Program-made: the position numbers and the translations under genes | Shown here: positions 35,866-46,662 of the stretch, piece after piece | How positions within the stretch are numbered: the stretch's first letter is position 1 | Layout: each line of letters opens with the position of its first letter | Notes under the pieces: model-generated | Databases searched by the model: none | Told to the model about the DNA's origin: nothing | Seen by the model: only the letters and a program-made list of their open reading frames with translations | Assembly (NCBI GenBank): GCA_028551475.1 | Contig: CM052355.1 | Location: 16,203,543 to 16,267,542, forward strand | Source: Casuarina equisetifolia | Lineage: Eukaryota; Streptophyta; Magnoliopsida; Fagales; Casuarinaceae | Length of the DNA stretch: 64,000 bases | Direction: 5' to 3'

Positions 35866-37140
35866 GAAGTCCCTCTACCAATTTCACCCGTAACATCTTG
35901 ACGAATGAGGTATGTCCCCCACTAAGTTTGGACCCTCCATAATGGCTACAGGTGGCTTCTGATTAGTTACCTAAAAGGGGGCATCATTAATACGCAATCT
36001 TGCGATGAGCTGAACCCAGTTTCCTTTTTGGAAAGCTATTTACCAACCCTTGATAATTTTTAATATCATCTGTATTTTGCTTACGGGCGTTCAAGGTCAT
36101 GGTTCTTCGAGGTGAGAGAGAGTCTGCGAGTAATTGAACGTAGTACAAGAACTCAAAGACGTCAAGATACGGTCGCTTTTGGGGAGTATTTGACCTCCTT
36201 TATTTTCGTATATGCGACTATGACAAGGTCAATAACCCAAAAAGGTTTGATTCTGTTTTGAGGATAGTATTGACTTAAAGCGTAAAATGCTCTGCCAAAT
36301 TATTAACTACACTTGGTATAAACTGACCCAGTTACTGATTATTTATGGAGTCAGACTATAGCTGTTAGATTATTAATGATATGGCTTATGTCTATAGTTT
36401 ATTACTGTACCATTCGTCTACCTTCAAATAACCCAAAAAACCATGGGGTATAAATTTCTTATTATATGTAGAAAAATATAAAGCGGGAATTATTAGCATC
36501 GTTGGTGTAATTACTCGTGTCAAGCTTTTTCATCTTTACATGTCCCAAGACTAATTTTTTTCTTTTGTCTGATTTTTCTTAGTTGTACTTAAAGTCTTAA
36601 ATAAAGCCTTTTAAAAGTTTAAAATCGTGAAAATTGAGATGCATTTTGATAGAAGAGACATTTGAGAAATACATCTTTCCAAACCATTTATTTTATGTTT
36701 TTATTTATCTTTTCCATTTTTTTATTTTTTACTTATAACAGAAGTCGTTTGACCCCTCAAAGAAGCTGACACCCAACCAAAAAAAATCCATTTTTCTTTC
36801 TCTTATTCGTTGAATTTTTTTAAAAAAATTATCTGTTGCTAGAATAATCTCTCCCCACTCGCTTGAATGGTCTTAGCAGCTCAATCTTTTACCTCTTTTT
36901 CTCTCAACACGTACACACGCATATAACATATTTTGTTTGTAAAATTATGAATATCAACCCCCTCAATATATAAAATTATATCACTTTTTCACAATTTTTA
37001 AGGTATGTCAAAAACTGGTTTTAGAGAATTAAAATTTTATTATCTAACAAATAGAGTAATTTTACGAATCTTATGTCTTTCAATTCCAAGGTAATTATTA
37101 AGAAATTTTTCTGAGTTACGAATTTATCAAGATAGTTTGA
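35866..37140. other. Copy-B-specific 1.2-kb insertion, or a copy-A deletion
   Basis: Copy A passes directly from about 10750 to about 10860 where copy B has this extra sequence. No open frame of note and no terminal repeats found. I cannot tell insertion from deletion. Confidence 0.5.
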
Positions 37141-39587
37141 CTAATCTTGATAGACTAGTCAATATAATTAGTGATTAAAAAGTCAATACATTTTATTAGT
37201 AAGTATAGCTCAATAAGTTGCAGTAAAGATTAGGTCAACAGTGTTGAAAGATCCATGCTAATTGAGTATTATGAATTCTATTAAGGAAGACATAGTCATC
37301 GTAGTTTTACTTGAAAAAAGTTTGATGTGAAAACATGAATGTAAGTATAACATGCTTAGGATATGGATTAATACACTCCATATCATCACAAAGAGTCTAA
37401 TACTCAAAAAGTCTTTAATCATGTGCGTACACATATATTAAAATATATCCACAAGGTGCATTTAAATGGAAATATAACCACCATAGAATGCAATGTGTTT
37501 TATTAAAAGCAAACAATCATATGCGAAAACCTTCCGTCCAATGGACTATTGGTCATAGAACCCATCATTCTTCCATGAACATGGGCATTGCTCGGCAACG
37601 CATTCTAATTCTATGGCAAAAGCTGAAAATTTAGTATTCTTATTTTTTTCCAAGATAAGGAAATATTGTTCTTAGTTTCAATATATTCATTTTTTACCAA
37701 AAAAAGAAATCTGTCGTTTCTCTCTAGAAGGAAACAAATATGTCTCTCCCTCAAATCGCTTCCCCGATAAGAAACCCTCTAATTTGTTTCACTTGTTGAT
37801 TGATCATCAATCTGCAATGTCTTTTCAATCGTCTGCTATCGAATTCAATTGAAAACAAAGTAGTTGTCATCATTGAGCTTTCTTTTCTCTACGCTCACCA
37901 AACGGGACTAACCAAGGTATTATTTCTTTCAACCACGAGGGACGAACAAACCAATTTGTGTGGGGTCTATTCGACTATCAATTTTTTCTTTCTTAGTCTT
38001 TTATTTACTTATTTACTTATTTACTTATTTTTTTATTTTTTTTTTGGTTGGAGTGGTTGGGGTTTTTTTTTTTTTTTTTGGGGTGTTTGTTGTTGTTGCG
38101 GGGGAAGCTGCAGATGGCGCGGCGTGGAGGCTAAGCCACCACTTCTCTCCGCTAAGCAGCATCACAGAAAGCTATGGAGGATCAATAATTATCTGAGTTT
38201 ACAATCGATTGATCAATCGATAGAATGGAAAAGACTATCTTCTGGGATTCTATTTTGTTTTATGCCCTGCTGGGGTAATGGAAACAAATCAATTCTTCAA
38301 GCTCCTCCTCCACTACTGGTAGGGTCCTTTTCTTTTGGAATGTTTGGAGGTAGCGGCCACGATTGGAGAATTGCTATGTTTAGGAAAACTGATAAGAGGA
38401 ATACCAATACTGCTGTCAATTTAGGCAACCTATAATCGACTGAAAGACTAGTTTGGTTAGAGTTTGAAGCAACCTGAAAGTTTGGAATTTTTAGTTTTGA
38501 ATTTAAATCTAGAATATACTCAAAAAAATTTCTTAGGTATTAATAGAAATATAATTAATCCCTTTTACCTTATCAGCAATCCATGATATGCAAATCATCT
38601 TAAAAGCAAGATAATGAGTCTTCTCTGACATGATTAAGATTGGCCTAATAACAGTCTTTTACTGTTCCAAAAGTATAGGAATGAAGATTTCAAAATAAAT
38701 ATATAATAAATAAATAAAAGCCATATTCTGCTTTGCACCGTATCTACATTCATTAGAGCGTAAAGTTGTTTAATGCCTATTTGGATGAATCTGGATCCCC
38801 TACGATTTATTCTCCAAATTTCATGTAATTCAGTTAATCTTATAAAACGACAAATGTGGAATCCAACAGTCCAGACCTGCCGGGAGAGAGGGAGAGAGAG
38901 AGTGAGAGCGTGAGGCTAGTTTAAAAAGGTGGATAAGAATTGAATTACTTTAGAACGTGAAAGATGAGAGAAAACAAAGAGAAGGTAGTTTCAAAGGAAA
39001 AGATTAAGTGGTTCTAAAATGGAAAGATATAAGTATGTTGTGTTTTGCATTTGCATTGAAATTTCAACTCCAGCATGAAAGAGAAAGAGAATTTGGTTCA
39101 GTAAACATGAATCTGCCGCTTCAAGAGAATGGAAGACAAAGGATCATTTCAAGGAGGAGAAGATGAGCAGGTTCCTGAAAAGAAAATACTAAAAATAGGA
39201 TTTTGGAAAGAATAGCTTTCTTTTCGCAAGTTAGGCTGATTGGATTTTTAGTTATTAGATTAATTTAGGTGTAAAATATATTCAATATTTGGAGTTATTG
39301 CTTTGTTTTTTATACCGTTGAAACGTTAGATCAAGCACTCTGAGAACAGATAAGGGTTGGATGTGATGTGAATGGAACAAACCACTTTTTTCTGGTCATG
39401 TATCATTGTCGAAGCATCTCCTGGAACGTATTCTAGTGCCAATGAATTTCTTAGTACGAAGTTTTTCTCCCTTTATTTTTTTATGTTTTTTTGTTTCAAG
39501 GTTAAATACGAGGTTGAAGGTAGACCGACCAATCGATGGCATTGAGTAAAGTATTTTACCAAGCAATCTTACATATTTGAGGACCGC
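37141..39587. other. Duplicated block with T/G-rich low-complexity run
   Basis: Counterpart of about 10860-13690. It contains a (TTAC/TTAT)-type repeat and long T runs at about 38000-38085, and a GA-rich run at about 38883-38910. An open frame over 37800-38435 is inflated by the low-complexity run and is not kept as protein in copy A. Confidence 0.5.
37740..37799 (+). other. Short conserved ORF, 19 codons, copy B
   Basis: Encodes MSLPQIASPIRNPLICFTC, the counterpart of 11665-11724. Seen in both copies; function unknown. Confidence 0.25.
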
Positions 39588-40575
39588 AACAAAATTATTA
39601 ATTAAAGAGGATCACTCAATATGTGAGCCACCTAAAAGGACTTAGCCCTCACACTTTCGATCCTTCACTCTTTTTTTTCTTTTTTAACCCTTTTGATTTT
39701 GAGGAAAATAGGTGTATATGAAGATTAAGGTCAGAACTTTCAAGTAGTTTGAGATTCGTAATCGCTTTTAGTGATTGCAAAAAGGAGAAGTCTAGTTGAA
39801 GAAGAAATTCCGAACATGTAAATCATCATTTCACGGTCTACAAACATTGAGGGTCACCTGGTCCGGGAGTTCCGGTGTCTTATGGATAGCGTTAGCTCAT
39901 AGTCTTTGACGATGACAGACCTATAAATTTCTCCGCGGTCAGTCACACTCAAATCTGACAGCCAACTCCGTAGTGCGATTGAATTCTCGACCCCGTACTG
40001 TGATTCTTTTTCTTTTTCACCATGTACTGGACTTGGATTATATCATACGTCCAATTCCCTTCTCTTTTCTTTTTTTTTTTTCTTTTTTTTTTGTTTTGGT
40101 GGGGGTGTCATTTATGAGCGTCTTCATGATTTTACGGTTCATTATGATCATGTCATTTTCGTGATATCATGGTTCATTAGTTATATAAGAATATAAACTG
40201 ATTACAATGCCCTATCTATATGCTGAATATGAGATTCACCTAAGAATATGGGATTAGTGGACCCGAACTTCAAGCCACTTGGAGAGAAACCGCGTTCTGA
40301 ATAGGAACTACAGTACTACCCAATTTTTTATTCGGATCAACTACAAAATGGGCCCCGATATTTTCTTCAGTTGGAAAACAAGCCTTCAAATCTGAAGTAT
40401 CGGGCGTGCTGAGATTAGCCCCCGGCCCCCGAAAAAAGAGATTTCAAATTCTTCAGATTTATTTATCTTTTATTTTTCTTGCTTTTTGTGTTCTTCTTTC
40501 GACCAAGCATGAAAAGAAATAGTATACGAGCACAAAATCACATCTTTTTCAGTTGCGCAGCTGCGCGGAAGCTCA
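39588..40575. other. Copy-B-specific distal promoter sequence of the ERF gene
   Basis: Absent from copy A, where the flanks join near 13955-13975. It includes T-rich runs at about 40069-40092 and a less AT-rich stretch near 39840-40000. No terminal repeats or gene seen. It places different DNA upstream of ERF-B. Confidence 0.5.
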
Positions 40576-40627
40576 CTTCGACCCATGTCAAGTATACACG
40601 TTTCAACAGACCGCATATATCCACATC

Positions 40628-40635
40628 TATAAATA
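40628..40635 (+). promoter_or_regulatory. TATA box of ERF copy B
   Basis: TATAAATA, 77 bp upstream of the main ATG. The 40 bp before it (AACAGACCGCATAT and CCACATC) are shared with copy A and form the conserved core promoter. Confidence 0.7.
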
Positions 40636-40661
40636 CCTATTATAGGACCACACTTTCTCTA

Positions 40662-40694
40662 ATGCCTTTGCTTGAAACACCTACAAATTGCTAA
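40662..40694 (+). promoter_or_regulatory. Upstream ORF of ERF copy B
   Basis: Encodes [10 protein letters not shown] and ends 10 bp before the main ATG. Copy A has one residue changed (C for N). Position relative to the TATA box and main start is identical in both copies. Confidence 0.4.
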
Positions 40695-40704
40695 AACGCG
40701 GTGC

Positions 40705-41229
40705 ATGGGAGAGCCAAATAGTAGCAGGAGTCACGGTGCTGCCTCTTCAAGCTACAGAGGAGTACGGAAGAGAAAATGGGGTAAATGGGTGTCTGAAATT
40801 CGCGAGCCCGGCAAGAAGAGCAGAATCTGGTTAGGGAGTTTCGAGACTCCTGAAATGGCTGCCGCAGCTTATGATGTTGCTGCGTTGCACTTCCGGGGAC
40901 GTGAGGCACGCCTGAATTTTCCAGAATTGGTGAACATCCTTCCACGCCCGGCAAGCTCAGATTCCGAAGACATTCGCATGGCAGCTCACCAGGCCGCCTC
41001 AAGGCTAAGATGCCCTGCAACAACGGCCGACGCAGGAGGGTCAAGCTCGAACCTGGCACCGGTCACGGTAAGGCTGTCGCCTAGCCAGATTCAGGCCATT
41101 AACGAAGTCCCGTTGGACTCGCCGAAGATGTGGATGGAAATGGCGTCGGAGGAGTCCACGCTGTTCTCCAATGACATTGACGACAACGAATGGGAAGATA
41201 TGCAATGCGACTCTCTTTGGGACCCTTAG
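40705..41229 (+). CDS. AP2/ERF transcription factor, DREB group (A-4/ERF027-like), copy B
   Basis: Single exon, 174 residues, the same length as copy A with no indels. The AP2 domain spans residues 17-74 and keeps the canonical text [20 protein letters not shown], then [20 protein letters not shown]25 corresponds to the tryptophan that contacts DNA in the AtERF1 structure, and V29 and E34 mark the DREB group. A helix end [21 protein letters not shown]-like region follows. The acidic tail ends [12 protein letters not shown]. This copy looks like the conservative, ancestral-type member. Expected role: nuclear transcription factor binding DRE/GCC-like promoter elements. The start is the first in-frame ATG after the TATA box. 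Confidence 0.95.
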   Translation: MGEPNSSRSHGAASSSYRGVRKRKWGKWVSEIREPGKKSRIWLGSFETPEMAAAAYDVAALHFRGREARLNFPELVNILPRPASSDSEDIRMAAHQAASRLRCPATTADAGGSSSNLAPVTVRLSPSQIQAINEVPLDSPKMWMEMASEESTLFSNDIDDNEWEDMQCDSLWDP

Positions 41230-42544
41230 GTAATGTATACCAATATATTTTAGTTCCTAGGGGATGACATGGCATAACATTAATACTTTGTGATAAATAT
41301 TTTAGGTATTTCCACCGTCTCTGTCTGGAAGGGACACAACTTGACTTGCTAAAAAAGTTTAGAAAAAAGAAATTGAAAAAATAAGTTGAGCTTGGTTTAT
41401 AATTATACAAGTCCTAAGACTCGATGTCGGCGAATGCGGAGGGCTTTTTACGGCTTCGGAATTTGCAGAGGATTTACATGGATACATTATTTTATGGAAC
41501 AGCAGAAGGGCGGTGTGTTTTTTAGAGAATGGTCAAATGTACTCTCTAAAAGAGTGTCTAGGCGGGGCCCGTTGAATGGCAGATGGATGGGTTTCCGATA
41601 GCTTCAGAACTGATTAGTGGACAAGATTAATGTACGTGGAGTTGGGCCACGAGCTGACACATTTCCCACTGTATTTTCGTATGTTGTGCAAGAGTGTGGT
41701 GTGATTCATATTTTAATGTAATAAAAACAGAAGAGTCCTGCAAATGAAGTTTGTTTTCTGATTATTGTTGTCCAATTCTCTCACCCATTGTTATTTTGTG
41801 TTATTTTTGGCGGGAGTAGTCATCTTCAAGAAAATTATTTTCTTTTTGGTTTTCTTTACCTCATACGTGGCAACACTTGGATCCTCGTGGCATAAGCTAT
41901 TTTTGAACCGATAAAACGATTCGTTTTTAATTCTTCTTCCGTATGATGTGACATTCTTGTGGAGGGTGACGTAGAAGGCCTGGTAATCCATTTTTTCTTT
42001 TTTCTTTTCATGATGATTAATCTTATAGTGGGAACAGAAGGAAACCCAGGATCTTGTTACTTAAAGGTGCGTTTAACTCCTGTACATAGAGCAGAAAAAA
42101 AAAAAAAAAACCTTCTGGTGGGTCTACTAGTATAGGAGACAAATATAAATGTTAATAGAAGATTGATGTATTGCATTTAAATGTTCCTAATTACAGCATG
42201 CTTTCTTTCAAATAATCTTTTCAAATATTTTTCTCTATGTAAAACAAATGGGGGGAACATATTTCTAGAAATTTCTCTATAAACATTTTGATAAAACACA
42301 TGCTTGTTATTTCAACTGTAAAAATTGATTTATATTAAAAAAAATTGAGATAGTTTCAATGTTCATTCAAATCGCCACTTCCTAGTCTTGAAAGAGAATA
42401 GATAAGTGATCTTTTTTCCTAGTATACTACAACCCTCTGAAGCACCAAATGGCTCACCGGTCAATGCTAATAATATGGTTAACCTAATTTTTAGGTGGTC
42501 ACACCATCTTTATTTTTCTTTGATTTAAGATTTTTAGGTCTTTT
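41230..42544. other. 3' region of ERF-B and duplicated intergenic DNA
   Basis: Conserved counterpart of 14622-15905. No gene or RNA recognised. Confidence 0.55.
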
Positions 42545-42608
42545 TGTTAGGATTTCTAACATGACACATCTTATTTGCCATTGACTACTTTTTTCATACA
42601 TGATGTGG

Positions 42609-43857
42609 TGTTCAGTAAATTTTTAAATGTAAGTGAACATGTCAAACAAGTAAATAAATGATGAATAAGATATCATCCCATAGATATTAGTGATTACTAG
42701 ATCAACTAATTACTAATGGTGAATAACTCATAGAATTTATCTAACAAATTCAAATGATTAATGATAGATTAACTAACTAAATTTAAGAAAACTAAATACA
42801 TAAAATATGTTAAAGTATATGATTTCACCATAACTACTAGGTATTAATATTAATTATTTATGCTTACAAGAAGGATAATATCTATGTGATGGTAAAACTT
42901 TCTAATTTATTTACTATCTTATGTATAGGTATAGCAAACCTACTTAGCTCATTGATTCACTATATTTCTATATATAAATTGAAACAAACCAAATGTATTA
43001 GGATCTATCAACATTTCTAGTTTACACCGAAAGCCACACAAACAATATGGTATATGTTTATCCATATTTAATTTATGGTTACATATTACAAGAAGTAACT
43101 GCATATCATCTCTTGTTGGTCTCAAATATGCAAATCAAATCATTTAAGTGGTAGTTAATCACTTAAAATATTAAACATAGTAATGCGCAACTTCATATAA
43201 ACAAAATATCTTGCAAAACATAACAATCATAATATTCATACCATCATAATTATGTTACATTATAGCTTTAATAAAAATAAACTAAAGCATAAAGAAATAA
43301 TAATAATAATAATAATAATAGTAAATAAAAAATGAATCTTGAATCCAAGAACAAGAAGTCTGTCATCTTTTTTGTCTTTTTTTCAAGAAAACCTTGAATT
43401 CTTAGCATCTCTCTTGAGTTGTGTTCAATTTCCTCCTCCCCTTCTTTTGCCTCTTCTTTTCTCTTGAATAAGGTTTAGGATTAAACCTATCTCCTGTCCT
43501 AGTAAAAGTGAGTTTTGGATATCTAAAATAATTGAGTTTTAAACTTCTAATTTAATTAGTCTTTGAACTCCTAATATGATCAGGTTTTCTAATTATTTAG
43601 AAAACCCAATAAAAATAAAAAATCTAATAACAATCATCTAAAGACCGAGCCCATCTTGATTGTCTTGATCTTGATATTTTGACCATATTTTGCCATATAA
43701 TAAGCATTATGTTTTCCATGCTTGTTCTTTTTCTCCATGCCTCCTTATTCTACAAAAATAAGACAAATTTAAAAGGAATTCAAATATTTTCTCATAAACG
43801 TTGCATTATTTATTGCCTAAAAATAGGTAAAATAACTCTATAAAAATATAATTATCA
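42609..43857. mobile_element. Solo LTR inserted in the copia 5' LTR
   Basis: 1249 bp, starting TGTTCAG and ending ATTATCA, flanked on both sides by TGTGG (42604-42608 and 43858-43862). Removing it restores continuity with the other copies of the LTR (GTGGCAAGTAAACACC). No coding sequence, primer-binding site or internal LTR pair was seen, so it looks like the product of LTR-LTR recombination. Superfamily unknown. Confidence 0.75.
43296..43320. repeat. (AAT)8 microsatellite
   Basis: About eight perfect AAT units inside the solo LTR. Confidence 0.85.
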
Positions 43858-44365
43858 TGTGGCAAGTAAACACCATAATGAAAGGTTAATCTGATTTTGT
43901 ATCTTTCATATTTCTTAATCATTCCTAACACTCATACTATTATCATGTCCATAATTCCTATTGGGTATTTTTGCCTATAAAATCCAGTGCTTTATACACC
44001 CAACTTGGTGAGAAAATAATGAGATGAATGAAGCTTATGCATCATTGATACAAGCAAACCATACCAAGAATTTCAATGGAGTATTTGTGAGCTTTGTATA
44101 CAAATTCTCATAGTTCTCTAAAGGAAAAATAAAACAATTATATACTATCAAAAGAAAGAAAACCTAAAATAAAACATTTTCTTATTTGCCTTAAACCCTT
44201 GTGGTGCTAAATGAAGGAGAGACAATGTGAAGGTTAATGTGGCCTCACACTCTCCTTGTCAATAACCAAATGCTAAAGAAGAAAGGAATAAGTAGTTTTC
44301 TTATTACTTGTCATCTCCATATCCAAAGATTGCCATTATATGTGACTAAGCAACCTTGATACACT

Positions 44366-45050
44366 GCTTAGACTAACAACAAAATGCAAGAACTTATCAT
44401 CAAAGGTTGAGAATGGGAAAAGGAAGATATGACATTCTCTTGGTGGAAGAATGAGATTGGGCAACAATAGAAAATGATTCTTTTTAATGTAATTGGAATT
44501 GATTGTATTCTCATTTTTCACTAATAATTGTTAGAACAAAAATTTGCACATTACCTTCATTTTTTCTTGTATTGTGTTGGTTTCACAATTTGTAAGATCA
44601 TACAATTTATCCAACTAATGCAAATGGTTCCAAATGTTTCATATATCATTTGGTTTTCTATCTTTTTAGTTTTTTTTATATGATATCAGAGTCTTTCTTA
44701 TGTCCATTTCATGTATAGCAACAAAATGCAAGACCACATCATTGAGGCTTAAGAGTGGACAAAGGAAGGTATGGTATCCTCTTGGTAGAAGAAAGAGATT
44801 AAGTAGTAATAGAAAATGATTTTTTTTTGTATAATTGGAATTTATTGTATTCTCATTCTTTACAAATGATTGTTAGAACAAAAAAAACACAAACGACCTT
44901 CAGTTTTTCTTTTTATAATCTATTAGTTTTACAATTTCTAAGATCATACAATTTACCTAACTAATGCAAATAATTCCAAATGTTTCCCATATTGTTTGGT
45001 TTTTTATCTTTTTGGTTTTTTATATGATATCATAGTCATTCTTATTTCTA
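44366..45050. repeat. Local tandem duplication of LTR end plus leader
   Basis: The 3' part of the copia LTR with its primer-binding site and first leader bases (about 44366-44710) is repeated at about 44717-45050. Each unit holds the run ACAAAATGCAAGA and ends near the primer-binding-site remnant (TATGATATCA). Confidence 0.65.
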
Positions 45051-45424
45051 TTTCATGACTTTAGCATCTTTTATTGTCCTATTTCTCTTTTGATCTCTTT
45101 GTATTAGATCGTTGAAACATTTTATCAAACAATTAGTAGGCATTATTTCTTTGTTACTTTGCTCTTGTGAAAGTTTAATTTTCACTGGGGCATTTCATCA
45201 AACACTTACTAGGCATGTTTGGTCATTAGTATTAGGCTTGTATTTCTAATTTTAATTTTGTTTCATTATTGGAGGATTTCATCAAAAAACTATTAGGCAA
45301 GCTTGGATGATTTTGGATTTCTATTCATATTCTCACTTGGTCTTTTTATTGAACATCTTCCAAACAAGCTTCAATAGTCATCATTGTTAAGGTTTTCCTT
45401 GATCCCTAGGTATCACTTTTGTCA

Positions 45425-46662
45425 AGTGATATGAAAATCACCTTTAAAAAACTCCTTAAAGAGGTATAGTACCCACCCTATTATATACGGCCCTAGGAAC
45501 ATAAATGCATCTGAAGCATTATCGCCCCCAATTGACTTACGACAATCCCATAAATCTAGACATGTGCATAACCAATAGGACTCTACTCCACACATGCCTA
45601 CAACATGGTCCTACTCCAATACCATGTTAGTGGGTCCAAAAATCATTTCCAAAGGACACCTTAAGAAGTCACTTTACCACCCATTTATATATAGCTCCAA
45701 GAACACAAATGCATTAATGTAGGAACACCAAACCCACCCCTCTTTTTCCCAATGCAAGAATAATCCCATAAATCTAAGCATGTGTGTGACTAATGGGACT
45801 CTGTTCCACACACCCTTATAGCATGGGTCTTGCTCTAATACCATGTCAATGGGTCGAAAAGTCACCTCTAAAAGATGCCTTAAAGAGATGTGATATCCAC
45901 CCACTTATATATAGCCCTAAGAACACATATGCATCCAGTGTGGGAGCACTAACTCACGCCTTACACACAAGGATAATACCAAAAATCTATCCCTAGGCAT
46001 GACCAATGGGACTCTGCTCCACACACCCCTACAACATGATCCCACAAATCTAGGCATGTGCATGACCATTGGGGCTTTGCTCCACACACTTTTACAACAT
46101 GGATTCTTTTTTAATACCATGTCAATGGGTCTAGAAACCACCTCCAAAAGACAAAATAAAAAGGTACAACATCCACCTACATATATGCAGTCCCAAGAAC
46201 ACCAAATGCATTTGATGTGGGAGTACTAACACCCGATCCCTCACCCCCTAAAACACATGCACAAGGACTATCCCACAAATCTAGGCATGCACATGACCAA
46301 TGGGACTTTACTCCACACACCTTTATGATATGGGTCTCACTTTGATATCATGTTAATGGGTCTAGATATCACCTCTAAAAGACATGTTAAGGAGGTGTAG
46401 TACCATCCACATATATATGCACTTCTAAGAACATAAATGCATTCTATGTGAGCACTAAAACCCTCTCTTCTTCCCACACATAAGGAAAATCCCACAAATT
46501 TGGACCTATACATATGACCAATGGGACTACTCCACACACCTCTACAACATGGGTCTCGCTTTAATACCATGTTAATGGGTCTAGAAATCACCTCCAAAAG
46601 ATACTTTAAGAAGGTGTAGCATCCACTCACTTATATGTAGCCCTAAGAACACAAATGCATAT
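45425..46662 (-). mobile_element. Tandem TRIM array, about six units
   Basis: A unit of about 220 bp is repeated. Units begin near 45426, 45623, 45843, 46119, 46349 and 46569, each with text like TGTTAATGGGTCTAGAAATC and an ATATATAGCCCTAAGAACAC run. Before each start is a reversed primer-binding-site remnant (GCTCTAATACCA type). One unit has an extra sub-duplication of about 57 bp near 46035-46092. LTR-like parts are about 93 bp with TG and CA ends; the interior is about 130 bp. No coding capacity. The array sits inside the copia interior. Confidence 0.7.

Larger units (their letters stand above)
32738..45425. repeat. Segmental duplication, copy B
   Basis: Partner of 6165-20885. Its own additions are about 1.2 kb at 35866-37140, about 1 kb at 39588-40575, a solo LTR at 42609-43857, and a local duplication at about 44366-45050. 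The ERF gene and its TATA-to-ATG interval are the best-conserved part. The two copies are clearly diverged throughout, so the duplication is not recent. Confidence 0.9.

Noticed and set aside
37800-38435. 211-codon open frame in copy B
   Set aside because: Its length comes from T/G low-complexity DNA; the copy-A counterpart is much shorter and diverges after 60 residues.
40691-41059. Antisense open frame across ERF-B (also 14083-14346 across ERF-A)
   Set aside because: Shadow of the GC-richer coding strand; the peptide resembles no family and has no promoter context.
45425-46662. CRISPR-like or satellite array
   Set aside because: Plant context, 220-bp period, and each unit carries LTR and primer-binding-site marks, so it is a TRIM array.
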